A stretch of 24,749 nt of DNA from JAWLEV01 sp041685915 (lineage in GTDB: Bacteria; Chloroflexota; Anaerolineae; UBA1429). The DNA is taken from assembly GCA_041685915.1 (NCBI GenBank), contig JAWLEV010000040.1, forward strand, positions 1-24,749, given 5' to 3'. A model generated the notes under the pieces. That model was not told where the DNA came from, ran no database searches, and saw only the letters and a list, made by a program, of their open reading frames with translations. This document shows, piece by piece, positions 1-6,923 of the stretch. Position 1 is the first letter of the stretch; each line of letters opens with the position of its first letter. The position numbers and the translations under genes are program-made.

Positions 1-6
1 CCGTAT

Positions 7-35
7 CGTAGGGCGGAAAGCCGTTCCGCCCTACG
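7..35. repeat. Palindromic hairpin repeat
   Basis: Perfect inverted repeat: arm CGTAGGGCGGAA at 7-18, loop of five bases, complementary arm at 24-35. It overlaps the stop codon of the NIF3-GNAT gene (31-33). No T-run follows on the minus strand, so it is a dispersed palindromic repeat or a weak hairpin rather than a canonical terminator. Confidence 0.7.
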
Positions 36-1362
36 TTCGCCACTCCTCCAGAGTCGTCAGGATCTCCTCCCACTGCTCCTCCGGCACCTCCTCGTCGGGC
101 CAGGGCTCGAAGCCGAGACTCTGGTAGGTGGCCAGGGCGGGCATGCGCCAGGGCTGGGTGCCCAGCATGGCCCGCTCGAAACCTCGTTCCCGTAGGCGGT
201 GGAGGGTGGCCGCCACGATGGCCTTGCCCAGCCCGTTGCCCCGCTCCCTGCGCACCACGCCCACCCAGTGCACCAGGCCCCATTCCTGGCCCTCCTTTTC
301 CTTGTGCCAGGCGGCGGCCGCCGCCACCGGGCAATCGCCCTTCCAGATGATCTGGATGTGGGCGGGATCGTACTGGCGATCGTCGGTAAAGGTCTCCTTG
401 AACCACTCCTCGTCGGCCTCCCCGGAGAAATTGGAGCGGTTCATGACCTCCAGGTAGGCCCATACCTCGTCGGCCTCCATGGGCCGGCAGATGTACTCCT
501 CGGGCAGATCCAGGGGCGGCAGGTCGTCGAGGTCGTCGCGGCGCATGTTGATCAACTGATCGCGGTTCCTTTCCGTGGCGAATATCTCGTAGGAGCAGGT
601 GGGGCCCACGAACTCGACGGGGACCTCGGGGAACTGCTCCCCCAAATAGTCGGCCAGGTTGCGTAATCCAGGTATCTCGGAGGTCATGTGGTTGACGACG
701 ATCATGGGCACGCCCAAGTCGGAGACCCAGGCCGCGTCGCGCCAGAGGGCGATGCCGTCGTCGGTGGTCAGCACGGCGTCGGCGCCCAGTTCCACCATGC
801 GCCGCACGTCGGTGATGGCCCCCGTGCCCACGGCCAGGCGGTGCACCATCTGCCAGCGGGTGCCCACGAACTGCACCATCTGCTCCCCCAGGGGCTTCAC
901 CCGTTGGGCGATGCGCTGGGCCAGTTCCCAGGCCGTGGTGGTGGGCATCTCGTGCAGGTTGTAGTACTTGATCGCCTTGACCGGATCGCCCAGTTCCAAA
1001 AAGTTGCTCCAGGCGTCGACCACGCCCAGCTCGGGATAGACGTCCCATACGTCGTGGCAGCGATAGACGACCGTGCCCGTGCGCTCCAGGAATTCCATCT
1101 TGTGCTGGGCCGGCGCCGTGGCTTTGAGAGCCTCGTCGTCGTCCATATGGCTGTAAAAGGTGGGCTCATGGGTGACAAAAAGGTTACAGCCCTTTTCCTC
1201 GGCCTCTTCCAGGGCCGACTGCAGCGACTGCCAGCCCACGGCGATGCCCTCCACCTCGATGTCAGGGTCACCGTACTTGAAACCATCGCAGGTGTGCGCC
1301 CAGTCCACCCAGGTGCCCACGGAACGCATGTGGGCGTCGATATCGCGTGCTTTCACCGTCAT
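31..1362 (-). CDS. NIF3-family metal-binding protein fused to a GNAT acetyltransferase
   Basis: Two domains are visible in 443 residues. Residues 1-255 resemble the NIF3/YbgI dinuclear-metal family: a THEP segment with H65, H103 and D107 in the HDVWD stretch, and a C-terminal H225/E229 pair in NHMTSE match the positions of the family's metal ligands. Residues about 290-425 are a GNAT N-acyltransferase domain with the acetyl-CoA loop R374-G-N-G-L-G379 followed by a helix and the typical ...YQSLGFEPW ending. The ATG at 1362 is preceded by GAAGGAG at proper spacing and by a good promoter (1396-1423). NIF3 proteins have no agreed biochemical function, and the acyl acceptor of the GNAT half is unknown. 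The first metal motif reads H-E where many members have H-H. The fusion is continuous with no sign of a frameshift. Confidence 0.85.
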   Translation of the reverse strand: MTVKARDIDAHMRSVGTWVDWAHTCDGFKYGDPDIEVEGIAVGWQSLQSALEEAEEKGCNLFVTHEPTFYSHMDDDEALKATAPAQHKMEFLERTGTVVYRCHDVWDVYPELGVVDAWSNFLELGDPVKAIKYYNLHEMPTTTAWELAQRIAQRVKPLGEQMVQFVGTRWQMVHRLAVGTGAITDVRRMVELGADAVLTTDDGIALWRDAAWVSDLGVPMIVVNHMTSEIPGLRNLADYLGEQFPEVPVEFVGPTCSYEIFATERNRDQLINMRRDDLDDLPPLDLPEEYICRPMEADEVWAYLEVMNRSNFSGEADEEWFKETFTDDRQYDPAHIQIIWKGDCPVAAAAAWHKEKEGQEWGLVHWVGVVRRERGNGLGKAIVAATLHRLRERGFERAMLGTQPWRMPALATYQSLGFEPWPDEEVPEEQWEEILTTLEEWRT

Positions 1363-1395
1363 AACTTCTCCTTCGGTCGATGTACTTTGTGTAAC

Positions 1396-1423
1396 ACTAT
1401 ATCCTGCGGTTGATGGCTGTCAA
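1396..1423 (-). promoter_or_regulatory. Promoter of the NIF3-GNAT gene
   Basis: Read on minus: TTGACA (1418-1423, perfect -35 match), 16-nt spacer, TATAGT (1396-1401, 5 of 6). The predicted transcript start near 1389 leaves a short leader before the ATG at 1362. Confidence 0.65.
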
Positions 1424-1433
1424 CACGGGACGG

Positions 1434-1442
1434 TGCTAAAAT
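1434..1442 (+). promoter_or_regulatory. Extended -10 promoter for the membrane-protein gene
   Basis: TGC-TAAAAT (extended -10 form; TAAAAT at 1437-1442) with no good -35 at 17 nt. It sits back-to-back with the minus-strand promoter at 1396-1423, so the two would compete for RNA polymerase in a divergent control region. Confidence 0.4.
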
Positions 1443-1471
1443 GGGCAAAAGCGCACGAGGAGAGTATCATC

Positions 1472-1492
1472 ATGGAAAACAAGCGCGTGTGA
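1472..1492 (+). CDS. Possible six-codon leader peptide (MENKRV)
   Basis: A GAGGAG site at 1457-1462 precedes ATG at 1472, and the frame stops after six codons with TGA at 1490-1492. The stop overlaps the GAGGAG ribosome site used by the next gene (ATG 1502). This geometry suits translational coupling. It may be chance; there is no homology evidence for so short a peptide. Confidence 0.3.
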   Translation: MENKRV

Positions 1493-1501
1493 GGAGTGTG
1501 T

Positions 1502-1951
1502 ATGGACCCCGTTTCCCACCTGTTGACCACCGCCGGGCTGCTGGATCGTGAACCGGCCACGTTGCTGGGGGCTGTGGCGCCGGATCTGCCCTGGTACTTG
1601 CTCTATCCCGCATGGTTAATCTCCAGGAGCGAACTGGCACCTGTCCTGTGCAGCGGCGAGTGGCCCCTGCCGCCCCGTTGGATGCGCGAGGTGCACTATG
1701 CCAGCCACAGCCTCTTGGCCGTGATTGTTGTGTGGGTGATCCTGAGGCGGCGAGAGGGTGTAGAGCCGCAAGATCTTGCGTCTCTACGTGGGTCTATATT
1801 TGCGGCCTGGCTGCTGCACATCCTGCTGGATGTGCCCACCCATTCCCGTCAGCGCATGGGGCCTCGCCCCCTCTGGCCCCTCTTTCGCTGGGCTTATGAC
1901 GGTTTTTCCTGGGCCGATCATCTCGCCAGGTGGATGGCAGGACGGGTCTGA
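1502..1951 (+). CDS. Small integral-membrane protein, DUF457/YdjM-like (putative metal-dependent hydrolase)
   Basis: 149 residues beginning MDPVSHLLTT, then LLGAVAPDLPW, HYASHSLL and WLLHILLDVPTHS. The spaced His/Asp residues next to hydrophobic helices resemble the family annotated as membrane-bound metal-dependent hydrolases (DUF457/YdjM). The enzymatic role of that family is not firmly known. I chose ATG 1502 over GTG 1496 because GAGGAG at 1490-1495 is at correct spacing. A 28-bp palindromic repeat (1760-1787) is inserted in frame between two membrane segments and adds about ten residues (GVEPQDLASL) to the cytosolic or external loop. It is the only plus-strand gene in the window. A hairpin and T-run follow at 1975-2017. 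Confidence 0.6.
   Translation: MDPVSHLLTTAGLLDREPATLLGAVAPDLPWYLLYPAWLISRSELAPVLCSGEWPLPPRWMREVHYASHSLLAVIVVWVILRRREGVEPQDLASLRGSIFAAWLLHILLDVPTHSRQRMGPRPLWPLFRWAYDGFSWADHLARWMAGRV
1760..1787. repeat. 28-bp palindromic repeat inside a coding region
   Basis: Arms GTAGAGCCGCAAGA and TCTTGCGTCTCTAC are reverse complements except for one base. A perfect version of the same palindrome lies at 24592-24619. The copy here is read through in frame by the membrane-protein gene. Confidence 0.85.
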
Positions 1952-1974
1952 AAAAAACGTTCTGCATGAGGAAA

Positions 1975-2017
1975 CCGGCACCGCCCGTCTGCGGCGGTGC
2001 CGGGGCGAGATGTTTTT
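1975..2017. terminator. Terminator hairpin between convergent genes
   Basis: Perfect 11-bp stem CCGGCACCGCC (1975-1985) with its complement at 1993-2003 and a 7-nt loop. T6 at 2012-2017 lies on the plus side and A7 at 1951-1957 (T-run on minus) lies on the other side. It sits between the ends of the plus-strand membrane gene and the minus-strand flavodoxin gene, so it may work in both directions. Confidence 0.6.
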
Positions 2018-2035
2018 TGAAGGGATAAAGCCGGG

Positions 2036-2524
2036 CTAAACGTTCTTCTTATATCGTGACAATATCTCTCTTGCCCACGCGGCCGGTGGGGGGTCCCCCT
2101 CGTCCACGGGCTGGGCAAAGTCCTGTTCACCCAGGATGCGGTTACTGCCCAACTCTGCCCGCATGGCCCCAAGGGTTCTTCCGGGTCCGCCCCTGTGGGT
2201 GCAGAACAGGGCGACGGCCCTGTCCTGCAGGTCCGTCTGGGCGAAGAAACTGCGCAACGCTGGCGTGTAGTACCCGGCCCACACGGGCGTGCCGATAAAC
2301 AACAGGTCATAGTCGCGCGGGTCCTTATCCAGGGGATGCAGGGTGGGTTCTTTTCCTGTCAGCGCCTGAAAGCCGCCGATGGGATACTTTAAAAAGCTCT
2401 GTGCCGGGATCTCTTTGCGTGGGCGCAGGGCCAGAAGGTCGCCGTCGGTCGCTTCGGCCAGCGATTCGGCCACGCGCTGCGTGTTGCCCTCCAAAGAGTA
2501 ATAGACCACCAGTACCCTGGACAT
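2036..2524 (-). CDS. Flavodoxin
   Basis: 162 residues, the usual size of a short-chain flavodoxin. The N-terminus MSRVLVVYYSLEGNTQRVAE has beta-strand 1 and the FMN phosphate-binding loop (S10 to T15 region). GTPVWAGYYTPALRSF near residue 77-92 is the second FMN loop, followed by LFCTHRGGPGRT. The protein would carry one or two electrons on FMN in the cytosol, often replacing ferredoxin. GGGAGG upstream of the ATG supports the start. It lies downstream of gltX with a hairpin between them, so it is probably transcribed partly on its own. Its partner is unknown. Confidence 0.85.
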   Translation of the reverse strand: MSRVLVVYYSLEGNTQRVAESLAEATDGDLLALRPRKEIPAQSFLKYPIGGFQALTGKEPTLHPLDKDPRDYDLLFIGTPVWAGYYTPALRSFFAQTDLQDRAVALFCTHRGGPGRTLGAMRAELGSNRILGEQDFAQPVDEGDPPPAAWAREILSRYKKNV

Positions 2525-2552
2525 CTATCTTTCCTCCCTTGTTTTCTGTAAA

Positions 2553-2580
2553 CGCTCCCTCGCTGCACAGCGAGGGAGCG
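2553..2580 (-). terminator. Hairpin after gltX
   Basis: Perfect 13-bp stem CGCTCCCTCGCTG (2553-2565) with its complement at 2568-2580 and a 2-nt gap. It begins 6 nt after the gltX stop (read on minus) and is followed by only TTT, so it is a strong hairpin but a weak intrinsic terminator. It could instead stabilise the gltX mRNA 3' end. Confidence 0.5.
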
Positions 2581-2586
2581 TCGGTA

Positions 2587-4074
2587 TCATGCGCTCTCGG
2601 CCAGGAGCCGGATCGCCTTGTCCAGGCGCTCTACCACGGTCACCTGTCCCAGGATGGCCAGCATGCCGAACAGGGGCGGGGCGACCCGTCTCCCCGCGCA
2701 GGCCACGCGAACGCCGCCAAAGAACGGCCCCAATCCCAGGTCCAGATCCTTGGCCGCCTGGCGCAGGGTGGCCTCCAGCATTTCCCTGTCAAAGCTCTCC
2801 ATGGCGGCCAGGATTTCCCTGGCCGCTTTGAGGGCCTCTACGGTGCCCTCGGCGCCCATCCCTTTCTGGATCAGCAACTCGGGATCGTAGTCGATCTCCT
2901 CGACAAAGAAAAAGTCCAGCAGGGGGATGGCATCCTTCAGCGTGCGGATGCGCGTCTGGATCAGGGGCACGGCCTGTAGCACTGTCTCAAAGTCGGCGTC
3001 TAGTCCTTCCTCCTGCAGCACGCGCATCAGGCGTCCGGCCAGATCATTCTGGCCCAGTTCGCGGATATAGGCGGCGTTCATGTGCTCCAGTTTGTCGTAG
3101 GAGAAGGCGCTGGGTGATTTGCTGACCCCTTCCAGCTCAAAGTAGCGGATGAGCTCGTCGCGGGTAAAGAACTCGGTCTGGCCGTCATAGGCCCAGCCCA
3201 CCAGTGCCAAAAAGTTGACCATGGCCTCGGGCAAGTATCCCGCCTCGCGAAATTCGTGAACAAAGGTGGGCATCTCCTTTTTGCCCGGGGTCTGCTTTTT
3301 GCGCTTGCTCAGTTTGCCCTCTCCCGAGGGGTCGAGGATGGTGGGCAGGTGAGCCTGCACGGGCATCTCCCAGCCAAAGGCATCGTACAGGAGGACGTGC
3401 TTGGGCACGGAGGAGAGCCACTCCTCGCCGCGCAGGATGTGGGTGATCTCCATGAGATGGTCGTCGACGACGTTGGCCAGGTGATAGGTGGGAAAACCAT
3501 CCGATTTGAGCAGTACCATGTCGTCCAGTTGACGGTTGTTTACCGTGATGTGCCCCCGCAAAAGATCGTCAAAGGAGGTGGTGCCCTCCAGGGGCGCCGC
3601 CAGACGGATGACGGGCTTTAATCCTTGTGCTTCATATTCGGCGATCTCTTTTTCCGTCAGGTCACGGCAATGCCGATCATAGCCGGGTGGTATACCCGCG
3701 GCGCGCTGCTCCTCACGCACCTGGCGCAGCCGTTCGGGGCTGCAGTAGCAGGGATAGGCGTGTCCCTCTTTTACAAGTTGTTGGGCGTACTCTTGATATA
3801 ACTCCTGGCGGTCCGACTGATAATAGGGCCCGTACCCGCCACCGACTTGGGGGCCTTCGTCCCAACAGAGTCCCAGCCAGCGCAGGGCTTCCAGCAGATC
3901 TGGCAGCGCCTGGGGTTGGTAGCGTGTGCGGTCGGTATCCTCGATACGCAGTATGAACTTGCCCCCATGGTGACGCGCAAAAAGCCAGTTATAGAGTGCT
4001 GTGCGCGCACCCCCTACGTGGAAATATCCCGTGGGACTGGGAGCGAAACGCACGCGAACGGTGTCCGATGTCAT
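2587..4074 (-). CDS. gltX: Glutamyl-tRNA synthetase
   Basis: Attaches glutamate to tRNA-Glu. The 495-residue length is normal. The class I signature appears as FHVG (residues 18-21, HIGH equivalent) within APSPTGYFHVGGAR, and KLSKR (254-258, KMSKS equivalent). A zinc site of the bacterial type is present as C109-x-C111 ... Y132-x3-C136. The ATG has AAAGGAGA upstream. It starts 38 nt after the rodA stop on the same strand and so is probably the last main gene of the cell-shape operon. Whether the enzyme is discriminating, or also charges tRNA-Gln, cannot be told here. Confidence 0.97.
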   Translation of the reverse strand: MTSDTVRVRFAPSPTGYFHVGGARTALYNWLFARHHGGKFILRIEDTDRTRYQPQALPDLLEALRWLGLCWDEGPQVGGGYGPYYQSDRQELYQEYAQQLVKEGHAYPCYCSPERLRQVREEQRAAGIPPGYDRHCRDLTEKEIAEYEAQGLKPVIRLAAPLEGTTSFDDLLRGHITVNNRQLDDMVLLKSDGFPTYHLANVVDDHLMEITHILRGEEWLSSVPKHVLLYDAFGWEMPVQAHLPTILDPSGEGKLSKRKKQTPGKKEMPTFVHEFREAGYLPEAMVNFLALVGWAYDGQTEFFTRDELIRYFELEGVSKSPSAFSYDKLEHMNAAYIRELGQNDLAGRLMRVLQEEGLDADFETVLQAVPLIQTRIRTLKDAIPLLDFFFVEEIDYDPELLIQKGMGAEGTVEALKAAREILAAMESFDREMLEATLRQAAKDLDLGLGPFFGGVRVACAGRRVAPPLFGMLAILGQVTVVERLDKAIRLLAESA

Positions 4075-4112
4075 GACGTGATCTCTCCTTTACAGTCAAA
4101 TAGTCGTTAAAA

Positions 4113-5246
4113 TCATACCTTTTCCTGTAGCATGTTGGGCTTGGTGTCCGTGTTGTGTATGGCCACACTCTGTGTCAGCCCCAGGGCCAGCATTATAGTG
4201 AGGAGTGAGCTTCCGCCATAACTGACCAGCGGAAGGGGAAGCCCTGTCACTGGCATCAGGTTGGCGTTCATGCCCAGGTTGATGATGCTCTGTACGAGCA
4301 ACATGATAGCCACACCGGCGGCGACGAGACGGCCATAGTCCTCCTGGGCGTTGGCCGCGATATGCAGGATGCGCATGATGAGAAAGGTGAACAGGAGGAT
4401 GAGCAACAGCGCACCCGCAAAGCCCAACTCCTCGGCCAGGACGGAGAATATAAAGTCCGTGTGGCGCACGCGCAAGAAATAGAGCTGGCTCTGCGTGCCC
4501 TGAAAGAGCCCCTTGCCCCAAAGTCCTCCCGAGCCGATGCTGATCAGAGCCTGGGTTACGTTGTAACTGGCCCCAGAAGGGTCATGATCGGGAGCGAAGA
4601 ACATGATAACCCGATCCCGCATATAGTCCTCGAGTTGAAACCAGACGATGGGGGCGGCGGTAAGGCCGCCGATAACGAGGATCACCAGGTGTCGCCAGCG
4701 TACCCCGGCCAGATAGACCATCCCCAGCCACGTGGCGAGAAGGATAAGGGCCGTGCCAAAGTCGGGCTGCTTATAGATGAGGAGTAGTGGCGGCATGAGC
4801 ACAAAGGCAGACAGCAAAAAGGGCCCTGCACTTTCCAGATTCCTCTCATCCCCTGCCAGATACTTGGCCAGCACGGCGATCATCAGTACTTTGCTCAGTT
4901 CAGACGTCTGTACATCAAAGAAGGGAAGGCTGAGCCACCTCTGTGCCCCGCCCAAAGTGTCCCCCACGATCCGTGTGAGAACGAGAAGTACGATAATAAC
5001 GAGATATACCCACCTATGAAGTGAGTGCAAAACGTGGTAATCCATCAGCGCCGCGGCAAGATAGAATACCAGTCCCACTCCTGCGAAAATCCCCTGGCGA
5101 AATACGAGATTTTCCATAAGGGGTTCACCCCTTGTCGGCAGGGCCATCTCGTAGGAGCTGTATATCATGATGCAGCCCACCCCGATAAGGATGAGCATGA
5201 TGAAAAAAAGAGGCCAATCAAATCGGCGCCAAATACGCTCTAACAT
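4113..5246 (-). CDS. rodA: RodA, SEDS peptidoglycan glycosyltransferase
   Basis: Polymerises lipid II into glycan strands at the lateral wall together with a class B PBP. 377 residues with about ten hydrophobic membrane segments. SEDS landmarks are TSELSKVLMI, YKQPDFGTALI, GSGGLWGKGLFQGTQSQLYF, the HTDFIFSVLAEE stretch that holds the family's essential acidic residue, and PVTGLPLPLVSYGGSS. It is assigned to RodA rather than FtsW because it sits in the mre-mrdA-min operon and no fts gene is near. A 115-nt gap separates it from minD, with no clear promoter or terminator. Confidence 0.93.
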   Translation of the reverse strand: MLERIWRRFDWPLFFIMLILIGVGCIMIYSSYEMALPTRGEPLMENLVFRQGIFAGVGLVFYLAAALMDYHVLHSLHRWVYLVIIVLLVLTRIVGDTLGGAQRWLSLPFFDVQTSELSKVLMIAVLAKYLAGDERNLESAGPFLLSAFVLMPPLLLIYKQPDFGTALILLATWLGMVYLAGVRWRHLVILVIGGLTAAPIVWFQLEDYMRDRVIMFFAPDHDPSGASYNVTQALISIGSGGLWGKGLFQGTQSQLYFLRVRHTDFIFSVLAEELGFAGALLLILLFTFLIMRILHIAANAQEDYGRLVAAGVAIMLLVQSIINLGMNANLMPVTGLPLPLVSYGGSSLLTIMLALGLTQSVAIHNTDTKPNMLQEKV

Positions 5247-5361
5247 AGTCCTTGGGCTAACAGATTAAAGAACGTAATCGCTGGATGAATCATTTCTGTG
5301 GCGAGACGGGACGTTGAGTGGGCAATCGGTGAGGTGCACACGCGACATTCCTACGACGGAC

Positions 5362-6162
5362 TCACCGCCCCAGAAACAGTGCACTGAAGCGTTCCCATAT
5401 GCCCTTTTTCCCCTCCAGTATGGGCAAAAAGCGCACGTTCTGGCCCAGGATACGGCGGGCCGTGTTCATGTACGCCTTGCCGGCCAGGGAACCCTTGTTC
5501 CGGGCGATGGGTGCGCCCTGGCCGTTGGATATCAGGATGGCTTCTGTCTCTGGGATGATGCCCACCAGATCGATGCCCAGCGTTCTCAACACCTCGGCGG
5601 GACTGAGCATCTCACCCCGCTGCACCAATTCGGGGCGGATGCGGTTGATAATCAGGGACATGTTGTTGTGTCCCTCGCTCTCCAGAATGCCCAGCACGCG
5701 GTCCACGTCCTGTACGGAGGAGGCGTCGGGGGTGGTGATCAGGACGAACTCATCGGCCCCGGCGATGGCGTTCCGAAAGCCCGTCTCGATGCCTGCCGGC
5801 GAGTCGATGAGAATAAAGTCACACGCGCCTCGCAACTGTTCGCAGACGCGCACCATGTCCGCCGGGCTGATGGCCGTCTTGTCGCGGCTTTGCGCGGCGG
5901 GCAGCAGGTAGAGCTCCGACGTGGCCCTATCGCGGATCAACGCCTGGCGCAGCCGACATCGCCCCTCCACCAGGTCGACGATGTCGTAGATGATGCGATT
6001 CTGGAGTCCCATCACCACATCCAGGTTGCGCAGGCCGATGTCCACATCGACCACGACGACGCGCTGATCCTGCTCGCTCAGCGCCACGCCCAGGTTTGCC
6101 GTGGTGGTCGTCTTGCCCACGCCCCCCTTGCCCGAGGTGACGGTTATGACGCGTGTAGGCAT
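5362..6162 (-). CDS. minD: Septum-site determining ATPase MinD
   Basis: 266 residues with the deviant Walker A motif SGKGGVGKTT (K11 and K17), DVDIGLRNLDVVMG as switch I, and FILIDSPAGIE as Walker B. The last residues GIWERFSALF form the amphipathic membrane-targeting helix typical of MinD. It recruits MinC to the membrane to block misplaced Z-rings. It starts 11 nt after the minC stop with GAGGAGA upstream. No minE gene follows; rodA comes next. Confidence 0.95.
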   Translation of the reverse strand: MPTRVITVTSGKGGVGKTTTTANLGVALSEQDQRVVVVDVDIGLRNLDVVMGLQNRIIYDIVDLVEGRCRLRQALIRDRATSELYLLPAAQSRDKTAISPADMVRVCEQLRGACDFILIDSPAGIETGFRNAIAGADEFVLITTPDASSVQDVDRVLGILESEGHNNMSLIINRIRPELVQRGEMLSPAEVLRTLGIDLVGIIPETEAILISNGQGAPIARNKGSLAGKAYMNTARRILGQNVRFLPILEGKKGIWERFSALFLGR

Positions 6163-6173
6163 CTACATTCTCC

Positions 6174-6881
6174 TCATAGGTTCTCGTTCCATCGCTCGAC
6201 CACGATCCTGCCATCGCGCGCCCGGGCGATCTCGGGATAGGGATTTTTATCTGGGGGATTCTCCTCGGGACGGGCAATGTAATCGGCGATGCGCAGTTGG
6301 AGAGGAAACATCTCCAGTGCGCAGATGATGGCCGACGTATCCCCCATAGAGCCGGCATGGGCGATGCCGTACAGTCCTCCCCAGACGACGATGTCCCCTC
6401 CGGCCGCTATCGTCGCCCCGGCGTTGACATCTCCGATGATGACCACGTGTCCCGTATGCCGGATGACCTGGCCCGAGCGCACCATGCGCCTGACCAGGAT
6501 GCCCCTGCTCTCCTCTCGCTGGCGGGGGGTGGCTCTCTGCGGCGTGGGGCTCGGGTCCTCTTGGGTTTTTGTCTCCTGACCTGACTCTGGTGCGATAAGG
6601 CGCAGCCCCAAAGTGTTGGAAGCCTCTTGCGTTACGTCGTTTCCCGAGACCACGGTCCGCAGTATCATGCCGTGCCCTGAGAGCAACTCCCGTATCTGAA
6701 CGAGTTCCTTTTGGTCGATCGCTCGATCCCCGACCCGGAGTGCCACGCGGCCGCCGCGAAAAAAGGCTCCCCTTGTTGCCAGATGCTGTTCCAAATCTTC
6801 CAAAAGGGTCGGGAACTCTCCATCACCGAAGGTGATGGTCAACCCCTCGCGCGTACCTTTGATGGATACGGAATCAGCCAT
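6174..6881 (-). CDS. minC: Septum-site determining protein MinC
   Basis: 235 residues, the normal MinC length. The N-terminal domain (about 1-95) begins SVSIKGTREGLTITF. A Pro/Thr/Glu-rich linker (about 98-124) leads to the C-terminal beta-helix (VRSGQVIRHTGHVVIIGDVNAGA ... GDIVVWGGLYGIAHAG), where the conserved RSGQ segment contacts MinD and FtsZ. It inhibits FtsZ polymerisation when bound to MinD. It lies 42 nt after mrdA, in the same operon as minD. Confidence 0.93.
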   Translation of the reverse strand: MADSVSIKGTREGLTITFGDGEFPTLLEDLEQHLATRGAFFRGGRVALRVGDRAIDQKELVQIRELLSGHGMILRTVVSGNDVTQEASNTLGLRLIAPESGQETKTQEDPSPTPQRATPRQREESRGILVRRMVRSGQVIRHTGHVVIIGDVNAGATIAAGGDIVVWGGLYGIAHAGSMGDTSAIICALEMFPLQLRIADYIARPEENPPDKNPYPEIARARDGRIVVERWNENL

Positions 6882-6923
6882 GCGTTCTCATCCCTTTTTC
6901 TCGTGTATCTTTTCCTTATACAT

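Noticed and set aside
5314..6240. Plus-strand open frame of 308 codons opposite minD
   Set aside because: It is a shadow of the well-supported minD, with low-complexity His/Gln/Asp-rich composition and no motif.
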